A stretch of 64,000 nt of DNA from Hemicordylus capensis (GCF_027244095.1 NC_069660.1:51413834-51477833); one strand, 5' to 3'; shown: positions 32,388 to 44,064, numbered from the stretch's first letter. Program-made: numbers and translations. The notes: generated by a model not told the origin, from the sequence alone.

Positions 32388-33034
32388 GCCGGATTATAGA
32401 AAAGGAAAATTTAACAGAAGAAAATAAAATCCAGGTGGGCTTCAATACAACAATCCAAGATGTGTAACACAAATTAGATTGTGTATCAAAACCCTTAGCA
32501 TCATTCTTAGCAGGAGAACTCTGATAATAGATTTAACATACCTCTCATTTTCTCAGCTGCTGCAGCAGCAGCATATAAAATTGTCTTCTAAGTAATATAT
32601 TTATCAAAACGAGGCAGCACATAAATAATCCTGTCACGGGCTCTGTGATTCTAACAAAGTATCTAAACAGTCCCAAAAGATATCTGTTTCTATCATTCTT
32701 ATTCCAGCTATACAAAAGGATAGAGCACAATATCTTCCCCAGGATTTTGCCTACATGTATACCTTGTAGATTTGCAAGAACACTAGGATATTCCTGTATT
32801 TAAATATGTTGATAGAATGGTTTGAAAATGTTTTTGGTTTTATGAAGCCCCTTCTCAAAGGAGTGAGAACAGGAGAAGAGCAGCCACCAAGCACACCTCT
32901 GTATGAGCTCTTGCAGGCTTTATCGTGCATGGATGGAAAGAGATTGGTGATTTAATCTGAGAAGCTATGATGGGACCTGAGGAGGGGCCAGTAACATGTG
33001 TCAAAGTTGTTGTAAAATTGTCTAGATTGTTTTC

Positions 33035-33478
33035 TATATGAACATATGAAACTGCCTTTTAGTAAGTCTGATTATTGGTCCATCTAGCTCAGTACTGGCA
33101 GCAACTCTCCAAAGTTGCGGACAGAAATCTTTCCCAGCCCTGCCCTGGGTGCTTTCCAGACTAGACCCTACAAGGGGGTCAAGATGTATCTTGGAAGTGT
33201 GCTTCCGCAGTTCCTGCATTGTGACACCGCAGTTCCTACGCGGACAACAGGGTACCGTTCACATTTCCAATGCCTTTTTTGCACTTAATCGCTGCAATAT
33301 AAAGCTAGGATGTGGTATATCCAGCGTGAAAAAGTTTTTGGTTTTTTGGGTTATTAGTTGCCGCGAGACTGCTCCCCCTGCTGTTTATCTTTTCAATGCG
33401 ACTTGCCTGAACGGAGACATTTTGCTGCTTTGAACCTGAGACTTTCTACATTATTCATATGTTCTCTGCCAAGCTGTG
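33035..33478 (-). mobile_element. tRNA-type SINE interrupted by an insertion
   Basis: Left part (33035-33150): GGTCCATCTAGCTCAGTACT and CCCAGCCCTGCCCTGGG, the SINE 3' half in reverse. Right part (from about 33430): TTGAACCTGAGACTTTCTAC, the SINE head with B box in reverse. About 270 bp of unrelated DNA separates them. Confidence 0.6.
33156..33423. mobile_element. Unclassified insertion within a SINE
   Basis: Bracketed by GGTGCTTT (33148-33155) and GCTGCTTT (33424-33431), seven of eight bases identical, suggesting an 8-bp duplication. The interior has two close repeats of CCGCAGTTCCT. Terminal inverted repeats are not evident, so the class is uncertain. Confidence 0.4.
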
Positions 33479-34861
33479 CCTCCCTGCAAATATGTTCAAT
33501 GGCATAAAAATAAAGATAGGTGTGGTGTTAAAAGTATTCAGGGCGCACAATACTTTTGTATTTTTGCTCTGACTCTGGTGGTCATGTTAATAATAAATTT
33601 ATCTTGGTCATCAACACACAGATCTCATCCATGGTCAGATCTATGTCTTGAATAACCTCTTGAGATAGTCTTGTTATCTTTTTTATGGGCAGAGAGGTTT
33701 GCAAAGTGACCAGATGCAAAGGAAGACATGCATCCTGAACTTGTAATAGTAGCCTGAATTGTGATCAGTCTTTTCAAGGCCTCCAGTCTCATTTTCATGG
33801 AAGATAAAAAAGAATCCCCAGTGCATCCCACAGCCATGGGGTGAGACCAACTTCTTTCTATACTAACTATTTTATTGCAAGGTATATTTGAACTGAATGC
33901 ACTGAGGGGCCTTCCAAACTGCCCCATTGCTCTGAAACAATGTCACATCTTCACCTTCTTTTTCCACCTTTCTGGGAGACCTGTTGTTTTCTATCAAAGG
34001 GGTCCAGCTTCTACTCCTCCTGCTTTCCCCACAGTGCAGCCCTGGGCATGCTTACCACAGTGTTCAATGGGGCCTATGCCCTAGTAAGTGCATTCAGAAT
34101 TGTATCCCAGTTTCTCAAGAACTACACTGTCCCTCCTCTTCTCTCAGTCCTTCATCTGGGTTTCCAGGTCCCCTCTGCTTTTCCACCCACTTAGCACATG
34201 CTACTGCTCCTTTGACAATGACAAGTTGTAACATATTTTGGAACAGCTGCTCTTACCCTGCCCCAAGATGCTAGGCTGACTCCACCCACCCTCACACCCC
34301 CTCTTGTGGAATGTGGAACAGGCCCTTTCCCTGTGCTGACACACAATATTTCCAACCGAGCTTGCTCAGGGGAGACTCAATGGAGCCTGCAGTGAAGGCA
34401 ACAGATGCTCTGCAAAATGGGGTCGTAACAACAACCCCTTTCTAGGAACCTTTGGTCCTCAGATGGCAAGCTTTAAAGTCTATGAGGAGTTACGCAGCAG
34501 ATTATGGGGTAACATTCTGTACAAGCCACCTCCCAGAATGCACTTGACATTTTCCTCTTCTTGGATAATCAGAACAGCCACTGTCAATTGCTCTCTCAGA
34601 ATTATCCTTCGCAAAACCTGACAGTGGCAAAATGTAGGTTTTGGGAGGGGCACACTCAACGTATTATACCACAGATTAGTTATCCTTCAACATGTGATAA
34701 TGACCCTTCTATACTTACAAGTAGTGATGAAAAAGGCTGGTTAAAATGAATGATTTTCCTCTTACATGCATACTTATGGATGCAATGTGATTTTAAATGG
34801 TGTTAGAAATTGTGGCTACAATGTGATATAGGGTTATATATACTTAAACCCATTGATTTCA
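33479..34861. other. No recognisable gene or repeat
   Basis: Intergenic DNA. Overlapping open frames near 33940-34270 lack recognisable motifs. Confidence 0.4.
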
Positions 34862-34984
34862 GTGGCTGGCATGGTGAGGAAAATTACTCAGTGTAGTCCC
34901 ATTGAAATTAAAAGGACAAGTTAGGCAATGCCTATCTATCCTTTTTATTTCAGTGGGATTATTATCCTCATCATGTCAGCCAAT
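34862..34984. repeat. Short palindromic MITE (TGGCTGACATCC family), copy 2
   Basis: Ends CAGTGGCTGGCATGGTGAGG and CCTCATCATGTCAGCCA are complementary. CCCATTGAAATTAA pairs with TTTATTTCAGTGGG inside. Confidence 0.65.
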
Positions 34985-35984
34985 GAGCTTAAGAACCATT
35001 ACCTCTTATAAAGGCTTATGACTTGTGTCTGTGGGGTATGAAGTATGAAATCATAGGTCATAGCATCATAGGTCATCTATTGTCTGATCATGATGATTCT
35101 ATTTCTTTAAATGTGGCTAGATCTTGCCTTATAGCCTGTAAAATATGACAAGAGATGCTTACCTTGCTGTAAACTTTACCTTTAAACTGTATAATGATTG
35201 TTATCTGGTCGATGACTGTAATAAAGGAATCTATCTATCTATCTACATCATAGGTGATGAACCAAGAATGAGTCTTGTGACCATAGTGAAGTCACTTCAT
35301 GTTTCCATGGTGTATGATGACCAAACCTGTGAATACTCCAATTTTCTTCAAATCACACTGAACCAGTGCCCTGGTTCTATCCATATTTCAAATACTTTCC
35401 AGCATAACATGAGGTGAGCTCAACTGCAATTTTGGCTGGATCAAAGATATGTCAGACTCTCCATACGATAAGACTGCATAAAAATACTGGTGTTCAGTTG
35501 AGGTGTTCAGTTGTGTGTGCTATTGTGTGGAGTTCAGTTGTGTGGAGATTCTCACCAAGTCCCTGTGATCCACACTGCACTTTCCTTCGGTATTCACTGG
35601 TCCTCTGCACTGCAAAGTGAGGAGACGGATGGTAGTACTGGTCAGAAGATGGGGGTTTCACATTGGCTGCTCTGGGGGTTTCCTTCACACTTTGCTCTTG
35701 CTTATAGAGCAACTGTTTCTCATGCTCCTACATTGGGATTGTAATCAGGTCCCCAAAAGCGGGTCTGCACTGAGTTCAGGATGTGATGTCATTGTGTCAC
35801 TGCCTGTGGTCATGTGACTTGAACTTGAATCAGCATGGGGGCACGAGCGGCCTGAAAAAATGCAGCTGTCACTGGCCTAAGGCATTGTGTGCATGGGATT
35901 TCAGAATGCAATTATTTCATATCTAGATATCATACCATTTTTGTTGTTATATAACAACAGAGGCTGCGGTTCTCCAGGGATTCG

Positions 35985-36085
35985 TAACAGGGCTTTTTCC
36001 TGCCCTACCTGCAGATGCCAGGGATTGAACCTGGGACCTTCTTCATGCAAAACGTTTGCTCTACGTGAGCCGTAGCCAATTCCTT
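35985..36085 (-). mobile_element. tRNA-Ala-derived SINE, head fragment
   Basis: In reverse: GGGATTGAACCTGGGACCTT, CATGCAAAACGTTTGCTCTA and GAGCCGTAGCC are the B box, anticodon arm and A box of the tRNA-Ala-like head. Truncated before the body. Confidence 0.7.
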
Positions 36086-37200
36086 ATGCATCCTGTTAAT
36101 CAAACACCAAATTATTATCAATATGTAGTGCATGCATGTTAAAAGACCTCATTTCCAAACTCTGCTGACAACTCAAATGAGCAAGTATTCTCTAACAAGT
36201 ATTAGGTGCACATTCAATGCATACCAGCAACCCATGCACAAGGTGAGAAAAAAGGTACCATACCAATTAAATAAGTACGGATCTCTTTTCTCATTCTGTC
36301 TTAATGAGAGGGGAACACATGAAATAAATGTCATGGGGGGGGCGTCAGGGCAAAGAGGGTTCCACACTCTTTTTATTTTCTGTGGCAGTACAGAAAACAG
36401 TGTGGCTCTTGCTAAACACACTTAAGAGGAAAACAATAGTGATGTCACCAGTTATCAAGAGCAGTTTGCTTGCCCTCGGGTAGACAAGACAGGTGGCTGT
36501 TCTGGGGCAAAGTTATGAAGGAAGGGGATTCTGAGTGATATGCAACAGCAGCTAGAATGACAGCTGTCTGGGCACTGAAATGATTTAAGGGATGGAGAAG
36601 ATCTAAAGAAAGATCAGGGCTTGCAAGTTGCCTGTAAGATTTAAGCAATATGCACCTAGGAGTCCCTGTACGTTTTAACAGTTACCTTAATTGTATGCAC
36701 TACAGATGTAATATGTAGTTTTATATTGTAATGAGCATGGGGTTATGACTGTGAATGCTACCTGGCCTAATCTTCTTAGGCAGATCATGGGCTGAGACTC
36801 CAGGATGCCAGCGGATGATTCTAAATGTGAGTGAGTAACTGAAAGATGGCCCTGGAGGGGGAAGTCATAAGAGATTTGTAAGGTGGCATGTATCCAGCTC
36901 CACCTGATAGGATGGACTGATGAAAAGAACAAAAGCAGCAGCATAGGGCAAGCAGGCAGCATCTGAATGAGACAGATAGGCTGAATCAGCAGGACAGAGA
37001 TGGGAATGGAAGCTATGGGAGAGAGCAGGGAAGGAATGCCTTTCTGGAGATCTGATGAAATCCATTGCTGTTTGTAGGGAGTGGACTGCTATTTGAATTC
37101 CATTTAGTGCTCAGCTTGTATATCTGTCAGAGATCATGAGCCTCCAGTGATCTCTCTTCCACGGGAAAACAGAACACAAATGTTGCAGTACCCCTGGAAC
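36086..37200. other. No recognisable gene or repeat
   Basis: Intergenic DNA; no named repeat or motif recognised. Confidence 0.4.
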
Positions 37201-37365
37201 TAGGGGTGTAGCTTTAATTGAGCAGATGGGTTCAAATAACCCGGGCCCCCAAGCTCCTGAGGGCCCCCAGCTCCACCCTTCCCTTTCTCCATTATCTCCA
37301 TCACTCCAAGGGGCTGCCAGAGAGAAGGGTTAACACGGGCCCCTTCTCCCCTAGCTACACCCCTG
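37201..37365. mobile_element. Short hAT-like element (GGGGTGTAGCT family), copy 2
   Basis: 165 bp with the exact 8-bp duplication CCTGGAAC (37193-37200, 37366-37373). Ends are TAGGGGTGTAGCT and AGCTACACCCCTG. Closely similar along its length to 24945-25113. Confidence 0.88.
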
Positions 37366-37397
37366 CCTGGAACTTCTAATTGTTCAGCAGTAGGAGC

Positions 37398-37578
37398 ATG
37401 CAAAACCATAGGAAGCTGCCTATTGGTCCATCTAGCTCAGTTGTGTTGCTCTCCATGGTTGTGTTGCTCTCCATGGTTTCAGGCAGTCTTTTCCAGCCCT
37501 ACCTAGAGATAGAGGGATTGAACCTGGGACCTTTTTCATGCAAATCAGATGTTCTACCAGTGAGCTGCAATCTATATC
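37398..37578 (-). mobile_element. tRNA-Ala-derived SINE
   Basis: Reverse orientation: tail ATAGGAAGCTGCC, body GGTCCATCTAGCTCAG, head GGGATTGAACCTGGGACCTT..ATGCAAATCAGATGTTCTAC. An 18-bp unit (GTTGTGTTGCTCTCCATG) is duplicated in tandem inside. Confidence 0.75.
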
Positions 37579-37964
37579 CCAAGTATAATACAATTTATTA
37601 TTTTTAATTGTTGTTGTTTGCTGTTAGTAGTAGTAATATAGGACCAAAAACCTGAAATACAACTCACAGGAACTATAGAGAAAGGGAATAGAGGTGGATG
37701 CAGCAGTATACAAAGGAAAAATAACTTATTGTTTTAGTCACACATACTACTTAGTTACACATGTTTGATATGGGTTCATGCTCCTTGTTGGACATAGTTT
37801 CCTGCCACATGAATTCAGTTTGGGAGACCTGTGTTTTGGACTACATCACATCCTCTGGCCCTAGATTGTAGGGAGATTATAGAACATGGTTAGCCACCAG
37901 AAGGATAGGATTATTAGCTTTTGCAGGAGACTCATTAGCTTTTGCAGGAGACAAGAAAGTCATA

Positions 37965-38319
37965 TGAATATAAGTTCATCTACTAGAGAACTTCTACTCA
38001 GAGAACACCTTCTTCTTCATCAACCCCACCGCCTATTAAGATCATCTGAAGAGGCCCGGTTGTGGTTGCTACAGGCTCAGTTGGTGGCGACTCAAAACTG
38101 GGCCTTTTCTAGAGTTGCCCCGGGACTCTGGTATGTGCTTTCTAATGAAATTAGAGTTTCCCCTTCTCTGAATGTTTTTAAGGAGGTCCTGAGAACATTC
38201 CTGTTTAGTCAGGCTTTTAGTTTATAGTTTTAAAGCTTCGGTTTTAGCGTTTTTATCTGTATTTTTAAGTGGTTTTAATTGTGTCAATGTCTTAATGGCT
38301 TTTTAGATTGTACACCGCC
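37965..38319 (+). mobile_element. L2-like LINE, C-terminal ORF2 and 3' UTR (left part)
   Basis: The frame carries LLREHLLLHQPHRLLRSSEE, ARLWLLQAQLVATQNWAFS, VAPGLWYVLSNEIR and LRTFLFSQAF, matching the C-terminus of the copy at 63094-63414. The tail is split at ACACCGCC by a 1.3-kb hAT-like insertion and resumes at 39619. Confidence 0.8.
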
Positions 38320-39618
38320 TAGTGGCGTAGCGGGGGGAAACGGCGCCCAGGGCAAGGTCTGGCCCTGAAATTGCGCCCTCCCCCCGCTCCCCCACATACC
38401 TGTGTGCGCCCCCGCGGTGGTGGCTGGCGGTCGGCGGCGGGACTGGGGACTGAGCGCGGCGGCGGTGGCTGGCGGGCGGGCGGGCGGCGGCGGGTCGCCT
38501 ATTTTGAAGCCTCTTCCTCTGAGCTGCGACGCGCTCTTCCCCCGTGATGTGTGCAGCGCTACTCAGTGGGCATGGCGAGGGGACTCTGAACTTGCTCAGA
38601 GGCCCTCTCCACGCCCATGCGTGAGCCCCGGTAGGGACTGCGGTGGGAAGCCTGGCCTAGACGAAGCCCCGGTGGCTGGCAACTCCTTCTTCTCTCACTC
38701 CAAGCCTTCCCGTCCCACTGCTGCTGTCTGGCCGCGCTCCCCGCCCTGAGCCTTCTGCCTCCTCCGCCTCCTCCTCCCCCCCTCGCCGCCGTTTAGGATT
38801 TCAAGGCTGCTGCGCACAGAGATGAGAGAGAGGCGCCCGCAAGAGATGAGCCGACGCCCACCCCTCCTCTGGATGGGACGTCCCAGGGGCGGCCGCCGGT
38901 TGGAGCGGGGAGATCTGCTGGGAGTGGGGTGGGGATGGCGGGGGATCCGCCTTCCCTTCTGCCTCCGGCTGCCAGGGGAGTGAGCTGGGGGGAGCAGAGG
39001 AGCGAAGCGCGGAGCAGAGTGAAGCACAGAGCAGAATGAAGAGGCGGCGGCAGCAGACACCCAGGCAGGACCGACCCCATCGAGCAAGCGCCGCCAAGGC
39101 AAGAGAATAGAGGAGGGCCCCCATTCTTGGGGCTGCGCCTGTGGTAGCATAGGGCGGCTGCGGCGGGGTGAGCTGGAACGGCGCCATCTGATCCATCCCC
39201 TCAAAAAACCCCAGGACGCTCACTCGACAGACGCGGACCCAAGGAAGTTTCTCTTCGGATCTGGGCTGCTTCCGAACGGGGGAATCCCCTCTGGAGGCAC
39301 GTTCAGTCTATGAACTGCGCAGGCGCGCCTGCACAGTTGGGAAGTGACGCCGGGCCAGAAGGTAGGCCTCGGCGTCGCTCTGCTACACTCGGCGGCGATC
39401 CGCCGCCGCCCGGCAGCCACCGCCGCCACGCTCAGTCCCGAGTCCCGCCGCTGCCCGCCAGCCACCGCTGCGCTCACTCCTGAGTCCCGCCACCGCCTGC
39501 CTGCCACCCCGCGATCTGGGGGGGGGGTCATGCTACTTTTTGGCACCCCCCCACATGGCCCACCAAAGTGGCACCCAGGGCACGTGCCCTGCCTGCCCCC
39601 CCTATCGTTACGCCCCTG
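38320..39618. mobile_element. GC-rich 1.3-kb non-autonomous hAT-like element
   Basis: 1299 bp flanked by the exact 8-bp duplication ACACCGCC (38312-38319, 39619-39626). Ends TAGTGGCGTAGC and GTTACGCCCCTG match the short hAT-like family here. Next to the ends are long GC-rich subterminal inverted repeats: GACTGAGCGCGGCGGCGGTG on the left, complement around GCCGCCACGCTCAGTC on the right. The interior is very GC- and CpG-rich. Open frames of 90-170 codons occur on both strands but are low-complexity Pro/Arg/Ala-rich and overlap each other; I do not call genes. Confidence 0.82.
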
Positions 39619-39690
39619 ACACCGCCCAGGGACTTTTTTGTATGGGACACTATAGAAATGTAAGCAATAATAATAAATAATACTAGGGCA
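39619..39690 (+). mobile_element. L2-like LINE tail (right part after hAT-like insertion)
   Basis: Continues the tail cut at 38319: CACCGCCCAGGGACTTTTTT, ACTATAGAAATGTAAGC and an (AATA)n end. Confidence 0.75.
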
Positions 39691-40820
39691 AAGGAGCTGG
39701 CTTGAGAATGAGTGTCAAAAAGCTTGTAATTGTCTTCCATGAGAGGTCATTTTAAACCTATTGCACGTGTGGGTAGGAGCAATGTACAGTATATATTTCT
39801 TTTTTAAAAAAATACCCATCATTATTATTTTCACCTAACAGAGACTGACTGAGGTTGCTTCCTTGTGTAGAATCAGTCTTAATGAATAATTCAGAACCTG
39901 TTCAACTTGCAACTCATCCTGTTTTTAAAAAAACTATTTTTCAAAAATTTCCAGACATAACTCAAATCCTTTGCAGTACTGATTTTTAATAAGCAAATGC
40001 AAGTGGAGTAACTGAAAACAGGCAGGGAGGTTGGGGGAAAGGTGTGAGACAAGGAAGTCTTTTATGTTCTCCTCAGGGACTAGCACTGGAACCCCTCTGA
40101 CTCTGATGGCTTTCTGTGAAAGGAGAATCCTGGTTCTCCTGGCCTATCTGCCTCGAGTCCAAAGGGAGTCACCAACCATACCTTTTCTCTTCCCCTTCCA
40201 CTCAACTAATTCCTCCTTAGGGGGCAGCTGCATTCCCCCACCCCCATCTCTGATTTCTGGAATGATAACTAAGCTCCTGAATGTGAGACATGCTTTGGGT
40301 TCTGTCCCACACAACACAGTGCATTGTAAACACACTGAGTCATGCTAGGATTCTCAGCTGTTGGGCTGCTGAATGTGGTGCCAGGCCCATGGTGAAGGCT
40401 GCCAACCTGTATTCTAACCTAAGCGCTGGCCTCGGTCACATTAATGTCATCCCACAGGTCAGAGCACTAGCTAGTTGTTGGCAATGTTTCAGTCAAGACC
40501 AAATGTTGGCCTGGCCTGCCATTCCTGGGGGACTGTCACTTTTCAACCCATTGCCAGCTTTCCCCATCCCTTTTCTCCCATTCAGAGATATCGTCTCTGT
40601 CCTTGATTTCTCTTTAGAGAGCAGTCGGTTTAAAGTCTCTGCTTCGTTCCTATGGAGCTGCACTCTCTAGCTGGAGAGCCTGCTCCAGCTCTGTCTTTGA
40701 TTTAGCTGTTTCAGCTCTCCGTCCCATTTCATTAGGGCTGATTCACACATGCATGTTAATCACTTGTTTACTAGCATCCAGTGGTGATTTGCATGTGGAA
40801 ATGAGCCATCCCACATACAA
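39691..40820. other. No recognisable gene or repeat
   Basis: Intergenic DNA. No exon or named repeat recognised. Confidence 0.4.
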
Positions 40821-40948
40821 TGGCTGACATCCAGACTAAATTATTCATGAGTAGTCTTGTTGAAATTAATGGGATAAATGTCATGACTAATTTGTCCCAT
40901 TAGCTTCAGTGGGACTTCTCATGAGCAATTTAGTCTGGCTCTCAACCA
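40821..40948. repeat. Short palindromic MITE (TGGCTGACATCC family), copy 3
   Basis: Starts TGGCTGACATCCAGACTAAA and ends AATTTAGTCTGGCTCTCAACCA. The inner blocks CATGAGTAGTCTTGTTGAAAT and CAGTGGGACTTCTCATGAG pair. Confidence 0.75.
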
Positions 40949-41150
40949 TTATCCCAGACTGAATTGGGGAAGGTGTATCTCAGTGGAGAAGAGATCTGCT
41001 TTGTGTTGAGGGGCGTGGGGAGAAACATTATAAATCCTAACACAGCAGAGTATGCTCTATTGGTAAAGACGTTTAGCCCAAGAGAGTATCTGAAGATACC
41101 AGACTGAGTTCAGAAAACAAAGATTTATTAAGAAAATAAAACCTCCATTA

Positions 41151-41151
41151 C

Positions 41152-41239
<88 letters not shown>
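41151..41239. repeat. (GT)n-(GA)n microsatellite
   Basis: A short GT run passes into about 75 bp of GA dinucleotides with one interruption (GAAAGA). Confidence 0.95.
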
Positions 41240-41241
<2 letters not shown>

Positions 41242-41567
41242 AGCCATAGAACAACTTATAGGCACTAGCTTTCCACAATAACTGAACAGTTCTAACTGAC
41301 TCTACTTGACCAAGACAGACCTATGAACATCTCACCCACTGTTCCCTCTAAGGCGTGCACATGTGCGTGTTCTCACATATTTTCTAATGTCTGGTCAGTT
41401 AATTTTAGATCCCGCTCAGGTTGAATCAGGAAGGGCCCATTCTGAATGCATGTGTGCACACACTGCCTTGATACTGCCAACCAGAACAAAACTCATTCCG
41501 CAAACAGATGGAAAAATGAGAGAGAACACAGATCTCACCATGCCTCTAGTGGCCAGAAGAGGTTACT

Positions 41568-41722
41568 GCAAGGCTTTAGAATTATCTCTGCATGCAGAAA
41601 GATCCCTGGGGTCTCCAGATAGGGCTGGGAAAGACCACTGTCTGGAACCTGTGAGCTTGGACAATACTGAACTATATGGACCAAGATTGACTCAGTACAA
41701 GCCAGCTTCCTATGTTCCTAGA
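41568..41722 (+). mobile_element. tRNA-Ala-derived SINE, 5'-truncated
   Basis: From the anticodon arm onward: CTCTGCATGCAGAAAGATCC, AGATAGGGCTGGGAAAGACC, ACTGAACTATATGGACCAAG and a GCCAGCTTCCTATGTTCC tail. Confidence 0.7.
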
Positions 41723-41746
41723 ATTTCATATCATCTCATCTCACAG

Positions 41747-41849
41747 TAGCTGACATCCAGACTAAATAACCCTTGAGTAGTCTCATCAGAATTAAGTAGC
41801 CCTTTAGAGTGACTCCTGAGTAGTACTACTTAGTTTGGATGTCAGCCAC
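41747..41849. repeat. Short palindromic MITE (TGGCTGACATCC family), copy 4
   Basis: Starts TAGCTGACATCCAGACTAAA and ends TTAGTTTGGATGTCAGCCAC. Only about 800 bp from copy 3. Confidence 0.75.
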
Positions 41850-42911
41850 TGCTTTTCAGATGAGTCTATTTACACATTCAGCTGCATGTCAACGAGTGTT
41901 TAATAATCAAATGATGAAAAATGAAGTACTATGAGGAACATGCATGTGTGAACCAGCTTTAAACTGTCTGCCTTTTGAAGACTACTTCTTCTCTCCTCAT
42001 TCTTTGTACAGCACAGAAAATTGTAGGTGCTAAATAAGCAAATGAATGAACAAAATGAGAACTGAAATTTAGACAACCATTGAAACGCTACACATTTGAG
42101 GAGAGGGAAAGCAGGGGAGGGATTGCTTAACTCTTCTCTCCGCTTTTCTGCTCAGAATCTTCTCACCTGCTGCTTTTTCACCTTTAGGGGAAAAGATTAA
42201 TGCACCCATATCTTCTCCCCCCATTGCACCGAGGAAGATGGTGGTTTTTTTAGTGGGAAAATGCTGGGAGGGAGGGAAAGGGTTAAGAAATTCATCCCCT
42301 ACCTTTCCTCTGCTCAAACCTACAGCCTCCTGAGGCTGTTTTTAGCCTTAAAAATAATCAAGGGAAAGCTATACATGACTAAACATGAGAGAAAGAGAAT
42401 CATGAATGTCTCATTTTAAGACTTTATAAATGCATCATTAAACTCATCATAAAAACATTGGACTTGCAATAAATCTGTATGAGTTACAATGTTGTTTCTT
42501 GGTCAGGAATCACAGGTCATAGTTTCCCATTCTAGATTATTTAACATACGTGTATCGCATCCATCTGACTGAGATTTCCTTTAGCTCAGCTGAAAAGCTA
42601 GGCAATGATAAATTTGTAGACAACTGAATGAATTAACAGATGCCATTTTTAGCACAGAGAGTGCTAAGCAATAGGCAGTTTTAAATTGGCATTCAATTAT
42701 TCAAATGAGATATAATAATTGAACTAGGCCACACAGAGTGAATTAGGCCTAGCAATTCCTTTCTGCAACTGCTTTACACTGTTTGGTATTCTTTCTACAC
42801 AGAGGTCTCAACAAACACAGAGATAGAAGTAAGATAGAGCAGACTAGTATTGACAGTCCTCATCACACCCTCTAGTGGAAACAAGAGGTGGGGCTGAGCC
42901 TAAGTCTCTGT
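41850..42911. other. No recognisable gene or repeat
   Basis: Intergenic DNA without recognised motifs. Confidence 0.4.
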
Positions 42912-43292
42912 CAGGCCTGTTCAATTTAGGCCCTCTCAGCTGTTTTTGGACTAAAGTAAAGTGTGTCGTCAAGTCGGTGTCAACTCCTGGCAACCACAGA
43001 GCCCTGTGGTTGTCTTTGGTAGAATACAGGAAGGGTTTACCATTGCCATCTCCTGTGCAGTATGAGATGATGCCTTTCAACATGTTCCTATATTGCTGCT
43101 GCCCAATATAGGTGTTTCCCATAGTCTGGGAAACATATCAGCAGGGATTCAAACTGGCAACCTCTGGCTTGCTTGTCAAGTCATTTCCCCGCTGCTAGAG
43201 CTCCCATAATCCCTAGCCACAGTGGCCAATAACCAGGGATTACGGGAGCTGTAGGCCAACATCTGCAGGAAAGCCAAAGTTGAGCAGCCCTG
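42912..43292. mobile_element. hAT-like foldback MITE interrupted by a SINE
   Basis: Left end CAGGCCTGTTCAATTTAGGC and right end AAGTTGAGCAGCCCTG are complementary. The body (CTCCCATAATCCCTAGCCAC..GGGATTACGGGAGCTGTAGG) matches the element at 56233-56368. A SINE occupies about 42950-43198. A target duplication is not evident. Confidence 0.65.
42950..43198 (-). mobile_element. tRNA-derived SINE (GTCAAGTCGGTGTC family)
   Basis: On the minus strand: GCAGCGGGGAAATGACTTGA head, B-box-like GGTTGCCAGTTTGAATCCCT, body CCCAGACTATGGGAAACACC and a 3' end GACTTGACGACACACTTTAC. Nested inside a foldback MITE, so younger than it. Confidence 0.65.
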
Positions 43293-43594
43293 CTCAATGC
43301 CCTGGCTGGCCTGGGCCTTTCCCCCTTCTTCTCTTTCCTATCAGATCACTATGTAGTATGTGGTCACACAGTAGCTCTGATATGTGACCAGATACTACAT
43401 ATGTTCCCCATTTCCTCCAGAATCAACTGTACTGTTATTTCCACACCATTTATTTTTGGTTGACTTCAACTGTTACTAGCAAAAAGATACTTGAGAAGTG
43501 GTAAGGCCTGCTGCCATTGTGGAGATTTGGTAATGTGAGTTGCCAGACCACTGCTCCAGAAAATTCTTCCAGATGGATTCCTGCTTTGGGGGAA

Positions 43595-43790
43595 GGGGCT
43601 GTAGTAGCTCAGTGGTAGAGCATCTGCTTTGCATGCAGAAGGTCCCAGGTTCAGTCCTGGCATCCCCAGGTAGGGCTGGGAAAGGCTCCTGCCTGAATCC
43701 TTAGAGAGCCACTGTCAGTGTATACAGTTTTAAACTAGATGGACCTATGGACTGGTTTGGTCTAGGACAGGTTCCTCTGTTCAAGGTGCT
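43595..43790 (+). mobile_element. tRNA-Ala-derived SINE with well-preserved head
   Basis: The head GGGGCTGTAG..TAGCTCAGTGGTAGAG, CATCTGCTTTGCATGCAGAA and GGTTCAGTCCTGGCATCCCC follows tRNA-Ala with a TGC anticodon. The SINE body is GGTAGGGCTGGGAAAGGCTC..AAACTAGATGGACCTATGG. An extra TAG in the D arm and the attached body argue against a functional tRNA gene. Confidence 0.8.
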
Positions 43791-44064
43791 TCATAATATA
43801 GATGACTCGTGAATTCATATAGCTTAATATCAAGATCTGAAGGAGTAGCTATAAGTGCAATGCCAGAGGAAGAAGCAAAGATTAGCTCATTTGGAACTGA
43901 AACAGACTAGTCAACCTGTTAGGTATTTGGGAGTGGAATTTTCTATCAGCCTTCAACAATCTTGAAATTAAGCTATGGTAATCTTTCCAATGGTATTAAA
44001 ATAGATTTAGAATGTTAGACCCATCTAAGTAGCAACGTTAAGAAGGAAGTAAATTTAATTTTCA

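Noticed and set aside
38695-39223. Open frames of 140-169 codons on the minus strand
   Set aside because: Low-complexity Pro/Arg/Ala-rich reading of GC-rich transposon DNA; overlapping frames on both strands are equally open.
43595-43667. Functional tRNA-Ala gene
   Set aside because: An extra TAG disrupts the D arm and the sequence continues into a SINE body shared with other copies.
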